From the NCBI GenBank assembly GCA_029247135.1, contig JAQWLS010000067.1:1-37040 (forward strand): DNA of 37,040 nucleotides, in the 5' to 3' direction. Each line of letters opens with the position of its first letter. Position 1 is the first letter of the stretch. The notes under the pieces were generated by a model, which was not told the origin of the DNA, did not search any database, and saw only the letters and a list, made by a program, of their open reading frames with translations. Of this stretch, positions 20,582 to 29,635 are shown in pieces. The DNA comes from Dehalococcoidia bacterium. Its GTDB lineage: Bacteria; Chloroflexota; Dehalococcoidia; UBA2979. Position numbers and translations under genes: made by a program.

Positions 20582-21862
20582 ATGGTAACCAGCAATAATG
20601 CGATGGATATTCTTGGCAAGCCGTTAGATGGAATTAAAGTACTGGCAATGGAGCAGGCTGTTGCGTTACCGATGGCGACATTCCATCTGGCCGCGTTAGG
20701 TGCTGAGATAATCCGAGTTGAGAGTCCAGACCGTGCACGCGCGAACTATCTTGAACACGATCTTTTACGAGATAAGCAACGCCTAGGATTGAATTTGAAT
20801 AAGCCGGGAGCGGCTGATTTATTTAGGCAACTTGCTCAGGAGGTCGATATTGTTGCTCATAACTTCACGCCTCGGGTAATGCGCAAATTTGAGATTGATT
20901 ATGAATCAATACGACGGGTAAGGCCTGAAACAATCTATTTATCAATTACTGGATTTGGAACAACTGGCGGGTGGAGTGACAGGCCTCTTTTTGGTCCAGG
21001 AGCAGAGGCGATTGCTGGCAATTATCAATTGATTGGTGAAGCAGAGGACTGGCCTGGCCGCCCCGGCACAATAGTGTATGCCGATGACAATTGTGGAGCT
21101 CATGCACTAGTCGCGGTGCTCGCTGCTCTTGAGCGACGAGACGATTCAGGGGTTGGATCACACCTCGACGTATCTCTTTATGAAACCTCAGTGTCGATGC
21201 TGGGCCCAGTTATTGCTGAGAGAGCTATTGGTGGAAATTTTCCTATCCGATCTGGCAATTCTGATAGTCGGTACGCAATTCATGGTGTATTCCCGCTATC
21301 CGGACTCGATCGTTGGATTGCACTCGCTGTAAATAAGGAACAGATTCCTGATTTACTCAATACTCTTGGATTGGCTATTAATTCAAATTATTCTGACGAA
21401 GCTATTAGTGAGGTAACCCAAGAAATGCTTGGAGACGATTTGGTAGCTCGATTGCAATCCGCCAATATAGATTCGCATTTGGTATCTGATGTTGCAGATC
21501 ATTTTATTGATCCTAAATTACAGACCCGAAACTACTTTACCTCGATGCTGTGGGATGGAAATCGGCATCCTACAAAGAGTACAATTTGGGGTGGCGGAAT
21601 GACCCTAGAGCCCATTCCGGCTCGAGATGTAGGCGCGGATAATCATACAATTTTAAACAATCTTCTCAAATTAACAACTGCAGAAATTCAGCAACTTGAG
21701 AAGACTGAGATTATTGGATCGGGCATTCCAGCGATTGAAAGAGAACCTATGCATGCAGCTGAGCAGCAGATCAGAATTGATAGAAGAGAACTCACCCGAA
21801 TCGAAAACAGGCCATCGATAAGGGGACCTGCTCAATCTAGTAAAGTAGGCACCGATGGTTAG
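20582..21862 (+). CDS. CaiB/BaiF family (class III) CoA-transferase
   Basis: GIKVLAMEQAVALPMATFHLAALGAEIIRVESP, DIVAHNFTPRVMRKFEIDYESIRRVRPETIYLSITGFG, GSHLDVSLYET (catalytic Asp context). Confidence 0.92.
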   Translation: MVTSNNAMDILGKPLDGIKVLAMEQAVALPMATFHLAALGAEIIRVESPDRARANYLEHDLLRDKQRLGLNLNKPGAADLFRQLAQEVDIVAHNFTPRVMRKFEIDYESIRRVRPETIYLSITGFGTTGGWSDRPLFGPGAEAIAGNYQLIGEAEDWPGRPGTIVYADDNCGAHALVAVLAALERRDDSGVGSHLDVSLYETSVSMLGPVIAERAIGGNFPIRSGNSDSRYAIHGVFPLSGLDRWIALAVNKEQIPDLLNTLGLAINSNYSDEAISEVTQEMLGDDLVARLQSANIDSHLVSDVADHFIDPKLQTRNYFTSMLWDGNRHPTKSTIWGGGMTLEPIPARDVGADNHTILNNLLKLTTAEIQQLEKTEIIGSGIPAIEREPMHAAEQQIRIDRRELTRIENRPSIRGPAQSSKVGTDG

Positions 21863-22889
21863 GAAAATACTGGAAATTGGCTCGGGCGTAGCGGTCGGTT
21901 ATGCCACTCAGGTATTGACGAGTGTTGGTTGGGAGGTCACCAAAGTAATTCCCAGTGGGTATGACTTTTTGACTGAAATGCAATCTCGTTGGGGTGGTGG
22001 TACTGGAGGAGCGTCCCTGTTTCTCGATAAAAATAAGCGAATTGTTGATTCGGATGAGTTTGATATATTATCCCACGCATTGGATTTCGACGTTGTAATC
22101 GGAGATTTTTCAAAGCAGAATATAGATCAGTTTGCGCTGCCAACGAATGTATTTAGTTCACTAGATGTTGGCTGTTCTCTTATCTCATTAACTTCTTTTG
22201 GTTTGGATCAATTGCTCTCAAATCAGCCTCATGCAGATTTAATTCTTCAAGCTGCAAGCTCATTGCTCTATCTGACAGGAGAACATCATCAAGCACCCCA
22301 ACAGTTACCTCCTTACACGGCACAGATGAGCGGAGGCTTAGCGGCCTCAAGCGCGGCGATTGCGGCAGTACGAGCCTATCGCCTTGATAAACAAGTGCGT
22401 CGAATTGATTTATCTATTGTCGAGGCTCTAGCCATTCATAGTTTTACTCAGTCGGCTTCCTATGTGCATCGAGGTGAGATTGCGAGACGTGAACCCGAGA
22501 TCAAAGAAGGACTTCGGATAGTTCCGACACTCGATGGATACGTTTATTGTGCCCCTGGGGCAACTGCAAGTATGAGGATGGATGGAATTGCAGATTTAAT
22601 TAATGAACCCCGACTGAAGAATGAGAAATTTCAAACTGCGGTGGGGCGCAAGAATAACTATGAAGAATTTATAAATCTGTTTGTACCACCATTTAAGGAG
22701 CGAACTGCTAGGGAATGGTTTTTGCGGGCGGAAGAATTGCACCTTACTTTTTCATTAATTCGCACAATTGATGAGTTATTTTTTTGTGAACAACTGGACG
22801 AACGAGATGTCTGGACAGAAATTAAAACGTCGACTGGCGATAACGTAAGGATTCCAGGCAGACCTTTTTTTGCCGAACCAGCCTTCTGA
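21855..22889 (+). CDS. Divergent, short CaiB/BaiF-family CoA-transferase
   Basis: 344 aa, overlaps the previous CoA-transferase by 8 nt. LILQAASSLLYLTGEHHQAPQQLPPYTAQMSGGLAASSAAIAAVRAYRL...RRIDLSIVEAL matches the CaiB fold order and keeps the Asp position. Confidence 0.75.
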   Translation: MVRKILEIGSGVAVGYATQVLTSVGWEVTKVIPSGYDFLTEMQSRWGGGTGGASLFLDKNKRIVDSDEFDILSHALDFDVVIGDFSKQNIDQFALPTNVFSSLDVGCSLISLTSFGLDQLLSNQPHADLILQAASSLLYLTGEHHQAPQQLPPYTAQMSGGLAASSAAIAAVRAYRLDKQVRRIDLSIVEALAIHSFTQSASYVHRGEIARREPEIKEGLRIVPTLDGYVYCAPGATASMRMDGIADLINEPRLKNEKFQTAVGRKNNYEEFINLFVPPFKERTAREWFLRAEELHLTFSLIRTIDELFFCEQLDERDVWTEIKTSTGDNVRIPGRPFFAEPAF

Positions 22890-22982
22890 CAGGGTCATGA
22901 TTTCTGAATTTAGCATCGGTAGAGCATTTCAATCTGTATTACTGATAGGATTTAACAGCGTCACTGTACCTGAGGGAGATTT

Positions 22983-23807
22983 ATGAACTCACAACTACAT
23001 TTCGACAAGATTTTAGCGTTCTTGGATGGCCCGGATTCACCTGATATTGCAAATCCCATTCATTCCACGGCTGGCGCTGCAAACTATGGTTTTAAAGGCG
23101 CCCTCGTTGGGGGCGCGACCGTATTTGGGTGGGCGGCACCTCTGATTTTAGAAACGTTGGGTACTGACTGGTTACAGAATGGCTGGGCCTCGATATCGTT
23201 CCGTCGACCTACATACCCAGGAGAGGAACTAGTGATTTCACTCGACGCAACTGGGCCGCAAGAGTTTTTGTTGAAGATCAGCGGGACGGATGGAAATGAC
23301 AGACTGAAGGGCGAGATCGGAATCGGCAGGGCTCCGTGGTTGGGTGAAATTGTTGATACCGAAAGATCAAAGGCCGTAGTGAGTCAGACGGAATTGCCGA
23401 TTTTGACTCTCTCTGTAGCACCTATCGGCCAAACTCTCTCGCCACTTGGAGATTCGTTATCGGTGCCAGATGCGATCTCTTACGGGGCTGATAAACAAAG
23501 AAGTAAAGATGACCTCTTTGTTGGAGAGAAACCAATTGCACATCCCGGCTGGATATGTGCGAGACCTATAAGATTTTTGCATCACTCCTATAACTACTCA
23601 CCAGCTATACATGCCAAGAGTCGGATTCAATTTTTTGGAGAAATTCAGGCAGGTGATAGTATCGTTACCACAGGAACTTTTGTAGAGGCTTATGAACGAA
23701 AAGGTCATACGTACGGTGTCGTAGACTGTTCAACATTTAATTCACTCGGTGTCGAAGTCATTCGGCAGCGCCACACCACTATTTTTGCAGTTGGAGAACG
23801 CGAGTGA
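22983..23807 (+). CDS. MaoC-like hot-dog dehydratase (mesaconyl-C4-CoA hydratase/HTD2-like)
   Basis: KGALVGGATVFGWAAPLIL, HPGWICARPIRFLHHSYNYSPAIHAKSRIQFFGEIQAGDSIVTTGTFVEAYERKGHTYGVVDC; double hot-dog length. Confidence 0.7.
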   Translation: MNSQLHFDKILAFLDGPDSPDIANPIHSTAGAANYGFKGALVGGATVFGWAAPLILETLGTDWLQNGWASISFRRPTYPGEELVISLDATGPQEFLLKISGTDGNDRLKGEIGIGRAPWLGEIVDTERSKAVVSQTELPILTLSVAPIGQTLSPLGDSLSVPDAISYGADKQRSKDDLFVGEKPIAHPGWICARPIRFLHHSYNYSPAIHAKSRIQFFGEIQAGDSIVTTGTFVEAYERKGHTYGVVDCSTFNSLGVEVIRQRHTTIFAVGERE

Positions 23808-26260
23808 ATATGGCGCAAGGTCCATTGCGTGAAATTACGGTGACGGACCTATCTAATTCTGTATCAGGTGCTTGGTGTTCTCGACTACTTGCTGATTATG
23901 GTGCTGACACGACCATGATCGAAGAATTGAGTGGCCATTTAGTACGAAGTTTTAATCCGCGAACTGAGGATGGCACGGGAGTTCTTGAAGGATGGTTTCT
24001 TGCCAATAAGAGATCGATGTTGTGCGAACCAACTGATGAGCATTCTCGAGCGCAGGTTCTGAATCGCGTCGTGAAGTCTGATATCGTAATTCTTCCTGAA
24101 CGAAATTCAAGATTTGAGGAGATGTTGTCAGGGTTACCGTTTTCAAGTCAGGTGCGAGTCGGTATTAGTCCTCATGGTTCGGCAGGAGAGTTATCTGGCA
24201 CACCCGGTAATGATCTAACGAACGCTGCTCGGTCTGGCTGGGCCTCAATTAATGGCACGTTGGGCCAAGCGCCCTTGAAGCCAAGCGGGTGGCAGACAAG
24301 TTACTGTGCTGGGACATTTGCAGCACTGGGCGCAATTAGTTCACTTCGGAAGAGAGTGCTAACTGGGAAGGGAGTATTGCTCGATATTTCAGAATTAGAT
24401 ACCGCTGTATCTGCTCTTTCTCCCGGTTTTTTGCAGAGTCAGTATAGTGGTGATCCAGTTCGTCAAAGCCCGGCCAATGATTTGTCGGGTGGACCAGTTC
24501 GGATAGCAGATGGTTACTTCGCCTTAACTCTCTCCAGGGCACATTTTTGGCGAGATGCAATGAATTTACTAGGCTTAACAGATCTAGCAGAGGATCCCCA
24601 GTGGCAGAGCCAATTGAATCGCCGTGAACGTAAAACTGAGTATATGGAACGAGTGATTGGTGCAATGTCTTTGTGGCGAAAAGAAGAGTTGTTTGATGAG
24701 TTAGCTTTGCGTCGAGTTGTTGCTGGCCCGGTGCTTAATATGCAAGAATTAACTGAGAATAAGCATCTGCAGGGACGAAATTTTTGGCAGCAAGTTGGCG
24801 ATGAGGAGACTGGTAAAATATTTCCAGGTCCCGCTGCAAAAATGTCTATTACTCCTATAACTACTCGAAAATTAGCGCCAACAATTGGAGAAAATACCAA
24901 GGAATTGACTTCAGACGTCGCCGATTCATATCAATTTACGGAATCGAAGCACGACACTTTGCCTGATCAAGGCAATTTACCACGGTCCAAAGGTCCACTC
25001 GCTGGGCTCACAGGAATTGTTTTAACGCAGGCATGGGCCGGCACGTATTGCACGATGCTGCTTGCAATGCTTGGAGCTGATGTTATTCAGGTTGAGGTAC
25101 GCCGCCGGCCTGATGGCTGGCGTGGAGGCTATGACGGGAAAATTCCAATAATGCTTCGCGATAGAGAGACCGCCGTGCACCCTTGGAATTGTGGACCACT
25201 TTACAATTCAGTCAATCTTGGTAAACGGTGTGTAACGCTCGACCTGTCTCAACCTGAGGGACTAACAGCCTTTCGAAAACTTGTTAGTGAAGCTGACTTT
25301 GTGGCTGAAAATTTTTCTCCCAGAGTTATGAATAATTTTGGTGTTGGTTACGAATCGTTGAAGGAGATCCGAGCAGATGTGATTTTATGTTCTCTTTCTG
25401 CGTACGGCCACACAGGTCCTTGGGCGAATGTGCCGGGCATCGGCGGCACCATCGAACCCAGTTCTGGCATGTCAAGCCTTTTGGGATATGACGATGGGGT
25501 ACCTTTAAATTCTGGTCAGATGTATCCCGATGCGGTAGCCGGACTTAATGCTGCGACCGCGATCGCGGCTGCTCTCTACCACAGAGAACTCACGGGAGAT
25601 GGCCAATTTATTGATCTGTCGATGATGGAAGCTAACCTGACGTTCGTTGGTGAGGCGCTCTCTGAAACTCTTTGGACAGGAGCTATACCTGGTCCCCTAG
25701 GTAATAAACATCGAACTTGGGCTCCCCATGATATTTATCAGGGGCAAAACAAGGATGATACAACAAAGACCTTCATTGCTATTGGATGTGAAACAGATTC
25801 TCAGTGGAAGAGGCTTAGCAAGCTCATATTGGCACAGACTCAGAATATTGATTTATCGAAGTTTGACACACTGGACGGTCGGAAGATGCATGAGCTAGAA
25901 CTTGATATGGTTGTGGCAGACTTCTGTCGAACATCTGACATCGACACGCTCACCAGAAATCTTCAACAAAACGGAATCCCGTCATCACCCGTGCGTAATA
26001 CTTTCGACGTGAGCTTCGATAGCGATCTCATTTCACGTGGCCTATTGCAGGATATTGATCACCCTGAGGCTGGCCATGCGTATCAAGCAACTCTGCCGAT
26101 TCAATTTGATGGATGCAAGGTGACTGATATAGGTGCATCACCCTGTCATGGTGAGCACAGTTGGGAGATACTAAGAGACTTTACGGATATGGATGAAGAG
26201 ACATTTGAGCGACTCGTTGGGATAGGAATCACAGGGGAAGGACCACCCCCTGGTACGTGA
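23804..26260 (+). CDS. Tandem two-domain CaiB/BaiF CoA-transferase
   Basis: 818 aa with two CaiB-like halves; domain 2 from GLTGIVLTQAWAGTYCTMLLAMLGADVIQVE. Asp contexts GVLLDISELD (half 1) and GQFIDLSMMEA (half 2). GTG start overlaps the upstream stop by 4 nt. Confidence 0.9.
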   Translation: MNMAQGPLREITVTDLSNSVSGAWCSRLLADYGADTTMIEELSGHLVRSFNPRTEDGTGVLEGWFLANKRSMLCEPTDEHSRAQVLNRVVKSDIVILPERNSRFEEMLSGLPFSSQVRVGISPHGSAGELSGTPGNDLTNAARSGWASINGTLGQAPLKPSGWQTSYCAGTFAALGAISSLRKRVLTGKGVLLDISELDTAVSALSPGFLQSQYSGDPVRQSPANDLSGGPVRIADGYFALTLSRAHFWRDAMNLLGLTDLAEDPQWQSQLNRRERKTEYMERVIGAMSLWRKEELFDELALRRVVAGPVLNMQELTENKHLQGRNFWQQVGDEETGKIFPGPAAKMSITPITTRKLAPTIGENTKELTSDVADSYQFTESKHDTLPDQGNLPRSKGPLAGLTGIVLTQAWAGTYCTMLLAMLGADVIQVEVRRRPDGWRGGYDGKIPIMLRDRETAVHPWNCGPLYNSVNLGKRCVTLDLSQPEGLTAFRKLVSEADFVAENFSPRVMNNFGVGYESLKEIRADVILCSLSAYGHTGPWANVPGIGGTIEPSSGMSSLLGYDDGVPLNSGQMYPDAVAGLNAATAIAAALYHRELTGDGQFIDLSMMEANLTFVGEALSETLWTGAIPGPLGNKHRTWAPHDIYQGQNKDDTTKTFIAIGCETDSQWKRLSKLILAQTQNIDLSKFDTLDGRKMHELELDMVVADFCRTSDIDTLTRNLQQNGIPSSPVRNTFDVSFDSDLISRGLLQDIDHPEAGHAYQATLPIQFDGCKVTDIGASPCHGEHSWEILRDFTDMDEETFERLVGIGITGEGPPPGT

Positions 26261-26280
26261 GAAATAGGGAAGGATTCGGT

Positions 26281-27120
26281 ATGTCAAAATTTGATAATGT
26301 ACAGTACGAGGTTGAGGGATCTATAGCCATCATTACGTTGGATCGAGTGCGATACCGCAATGCATTAAGTGACTTTTTGATGTCAGATCTTGATGCTGCG
26401 TTCAAGGAGGCGGTGAAGGATCGAGATGTCCGAGTAATTACTTTGTTTGGTGCTGGCGATCACTTTTCCGGTGGACATGATTTAGGCTCTCCTCAACGAG
26501 AGGAGGCCGAAGAACTTAATCCCACTGAGGAAGGTATTCGTGGTACATATCGACGATCTTGGGATTTTGATGTGGAACGCGGTCTTCGGTGGCGAAGTTT
26601 AGAGAAACCTCTCGTTGCAGCTGTTCAGGGGTATTGTATATTCGCTGCATGGGCAGTGGCATCTTGTGCCGACGTCATCTTTGCATCTGATGACGCACTC
26701 TTTCTTCCGTCGAATTTTCAATATTTTTCGGTACCGTGGGATATCCATCATCGTAAGGCGAAGGAAATCTTATTTGAGAGTAGGTTCGTTGATGCTGAGG
26801 AGGCCAAGACCGCTGGCCTGGTGAACCGGATATATCCATTAGAAGACCTAAGAACTGAAACTCTTGCGTACGCACAACGAGTGAGTGAGAATGACCCGTT
26901 TAAGCTTCGTATGATGAAAATGGCTGTGAATCAGGCACTTGATATTCAAGGGTTCACTGCGCATATACAAGGGTCATACGCACACTACAGTTTGTCCGCT
27001 AACGCTGAAAAAGATCCCGGATATGCACTGAGTAAACCAGAGGTAAAACGACGACCCAATGTGCAGCGCGCCTTGGATCATTACTTGGAAGAACAAGCCC
27101 GCAAGGATACGGACGATTGA
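26281..27120 (+). CDS. Enoyl-CoA hydratase/isomerase (crotonase) family protein
   Basis: IAIITLDRVRYRNALSDFLMSDL, GDHFSGGHDLGS, KPLVAAVQGYCIFAAWAVASCADVIFASDDALF. Start reset to ATG 26281. Confidence 0.92.
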   Translation: MSKFDNVQYEVEGSIAIITLDRVRYRNALSDFLMSDLDAAFKEAVKDRDVRVITLFGAGDHFSGGHDLGSPQREEAEELNPTEEGIRGTYRRSWDFDVERGLRWRSLEKPLVAAVQGYCIFAAWAVASCADVIFASDDALFLPSNFQYFSVPWDIHHRKAKEILFESRFVDAEEAKTAGLVNRIYPLEDLRTETLAYAQRVSENDPFKLRMMKMAVNQALDIQGFTAHIQGSYAHYSLSANAEKDPGYALSKPEVKRRPNVQRALDHYLEEQARKDTDD

Positions 27121-27157
27121 AGCGCATGCACGGCAAGCCGAAAAAACGGGAGCATAT

Positions 27158-28141
27158 GTGATTAGGTTCAGCAAATTTGTTCTGGTAAGTAGTCTCTGCT
27201 TAATTTTGGCTTGTAACGATGGTGGAGTAACTGACCGCGAGTTAGATTTCTCGTCTGAACCTGTAGCTCGGGGCTGGGAAGATGTTGGGATCGTTCCACG
27301 ACGAGCAAGTTCTCCTCCGGGACTTGGGCAATCACGGGTAAGTTTTGCATTTACCAGTGAGATTGATGGAGCCTCTGCGTTCCGACACGATCTACAAGGA
27401 ATTGTTGAATTGTTTCAGCTGACCGGTGCAGGGGAGCCGGGCACTACCGGGACTCAAGCCGCGGTGGCTAGCTTAGAACGCGTGTCTATCGGCCGTAATG
27501 AGAAAGTTCATATACATGCCGACGGAAGTAGTCACATTCATAAAGATCCGGCCGTTTCCGTCTACGCAGCGCTAATGGATTTTCCGACTGGTGGTTCGTG
27601 GGGTGCAAGGTTCATCTTGAATAACGGTACAGAAGATATCAAGCCCTTTCTTCTTACTTTTTTAGTGCAGGATAAAAAACTAATTTCGTCTTCCGGCTCT
27701 ATAATTCCTGAATCTCGGCAAGAAATCGTGAGCGATTCAATTCCGATTGCGACACTTTCGTCAGCAAACCCACCCAATCCAGAGATGCACAGCATTACCA
27801 TTGCCGACGCACTGTCTCGTTCGCAACCATTGGTGATTTCATTTATCACGCCGGCATTTTGTCAATCGAAGCTTTGTGGTCCGGTTCTGGAGGAAGCGGT
27901 TAATCCGAATTTTTTACGCTATCGTGAGTCGGTAACCTTCATTCATATCGAACCCTATGATATCGCTAGTCTACAGTCGGGTTCTGGCTTTCAACTTGTA
28001 GATATTATGACTGAATGGAATTTAAAAACTGAACCTTGGGTATTCGTAATTGGCACTGACGGTAAGGTGATTGTGGGTCTTGAAGGAATTACGAATGAGG
28101 CAGAACTGGCACGTTATATAGATAGGGCGTTAGCGAATTAG
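27158..28141 (+). CDS. Lipoprotein with thioredoxin-like C-terminal domain
   Basis: GTG start at 27158 (GGGAG upstream); signal FVLVSSLCLILAC lipobox; C-terminal PLVISFITPAFCQSKLCGPVLEE...FIHIEPYD...TEPWVFVIGTDGKVIVGLEG. Confidence 0.75.
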   Translation: MIRFSKFVLVSSLCLILACNDGGVTDRELDFSSEPVARGWEDVGIVPRRASSPPGLGQSRVSFAFTSEIDGASAFRHDLQGIVELFQLTGAGEPGTTGTQAAVASLERVSIGRNEKVHIHADGSSHIHKDPAVSVYAALMDFPTGGSWGARFILNNGTEDIKPFLLTFLVQDKKLISSSGSIIPESRQEIVSDSIPIATLSSANPPNPEMHSITIADALSRSQPLVISFITPAFCQSKLCGPVLEEAVNPNFLRYRESVTFIHIEPYDIASLQSGSGFQLVDIMTEWNLKTEPWVFVIGTDGKVIVGLEGITNEAELARYIDRALAN

Positions 28142-29622
28142 GCGGCCGACAACTTTGCCGCTGAGGCACCAGCTATCCGACCAAATACCGAGCCGGCCAT
28201 CAACCCGGTTCCGCCAGCATAATTATGATAAAAAAGACCTCCGAGTAGTTCGCCCGCTGCGTAAAGACCCGGGATAGGAATATCTTCAGTATCCAATACT
28301 TGTCCAGTATTGGCGATTGATCGGAGTCCACCAAATGTGAATGTGATCCCGCAAGTCACCGCGAAGCCAACATATGGTGGTTCATTTAGGGGAAGTGCCC
28401 AATTAGATTTAGGAGGAGATATGCCTTGTGTTGCTACATTATCGCGTACGGCGGGATCGTAGTCTCCACCTTGGCACGCTGCATTGAACTCATCGATAGT
28501 AAGTTTTAGTTGATATGGATTAATGCCAAGATCGGTGGCTAGTTCCTCTATTGAATTAGCCTCGGCCTTGGACACTTCCTTTATTCGATATTCGTCTCGT
28601 AATCGATGAACTGTTTGTTGGTCGAATAGTTGGAAGGCGGTGCCGTAGGGTTGCTTGAGGATTTCACGTCCGTATTTTGCGTAGGTGTAATTTCGCATAT
28701 CGGCACCCTCATCGACAAAGCGTTCGCCGTTGGTATTTACGATCACACCAAGTGGATATGAGTGCTTCTGGTAGAGGTCTCCGATTCGTCGATTGCCAGT
28801 TGGTGGGGCGTTTAAATCCCAAGCGACCGCGTGTGCAGACGACCAATGTCCGTGGGGTTGTGCACCTATATCCAGTGCGGAACGAATTACCTCACCCGTG
28901 TTATGCCGCGACCCTCGAACCTTAGCAAATTCCCAACCTGCTCCCAGATAGCGAGTGCGCATTTCAACATTAGCTTGAAAGCCACCAGCCGCTAGAACCA
29001 CCGATTCACAATCCATCACTTTGAAACCATCTTGGTTTTTTATCTCGATGCCTGAAATAGCTCCGGTAGAGTGGGTAAGTAACTTCGTCATTTTCGACCC
29101 ATACTCGACGTTAATCCCGAGTCGTTCCGTGGCACGGAATAGCGAATCAGAGAGTCCTTCACCTCCGCCAACAGCCTCAGTTATCATTCCACCCCAAAAC
29201 TTCAGGATGCCGTTTACTTCGTACGCTTGTCGGCCATACATGAGTACCCATCGAACCGAGGCATAATTCCGCATCCATTTCACTGTGTCGAAGGCGTTGT
29301 CTACAAGTGTCACGACCATCTGTTCATCGGCGAGCCCCTCGCTTACGCGTAACAGATCGTCAGACATGCTCTTCCGCGGATAGGTACCCACGTCAATCTT
29401 CTTAATTTCTTCTGCAGATAGATCTGGTATCAGCTGTTGGATGTCGGAGAGGTCGTCATATGGGTATCGGAATCCACCTCCTGTAAAGAACGTGTTGCCG
29501 CCTCTTTCTTCATAAGAGGCTTTCTCGATAACCGTCACGTCTGCACCTTGTTCATGCGCTGAGATTGCTGCACATAAGGCAGCATTGCCTGCGCCAATCA
29601 CAATTACTCGATTTTGAGTCAT
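28138..29622 (-). CDS. FAD-dependent oxidoreductase, tricarballylate dehydrogenase (TcuA)/fumarate reductase flavoprotein-like
   Basis: RVIVIGAGNAALCAAISAHEQGADVTVIEKA (Rossmann), ERGGNTFFTGGGFR, TFGGLRSIANTGQVL, IPGLYAAGELLGGLFYHNYAGGTGLMAGSVFGRIAG. Confidence 0.9.
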   Translation of the reverse strand: MTQNRVIVIGAGNAALCAAISAHEQGADVTVIEKASYEERGGNTFFTGGGFRYPYDDLSDIQQLIPDLSAEEIKKIDVGTYPRKSMSDDLLRVSEGLADEQMVVTLVDNAFDTVKWMRNYASVRWVLMYGRQAYEVNGILKFWGGMITEAVGGGEGLSDSLFRATERLGINVEYGSKMTKLLTHSTGAISGIEIKNQDGFKVMDCESVVLAAGGFQANVEMRTRYLGAGWEFAKVRGSRHNTGEVIRSALDIGAQPHGHWSSAHAVAWDLNAPPTGNRRIGDLYQKHSYPLGVIVNTNGERFVDEGADMRNYTYAKYGREILKQPYGTAFQLFDQQTVHRLRDEYRIKEVSKAEANSIEELATDLGINPYQLKLTIDEFNAACQGGDYDPAVRDNVATQGISPPKSNWALPLNEPPYVGFAVTCGITFTFGGLRSIANTGQVLDTEDIPIPGLYAAGELLGGLFYHNYAGGTGLMAGSVFGRIAGASAAKLSAA

Positions 29623-29635
29623 CGTTTAGACCTCG

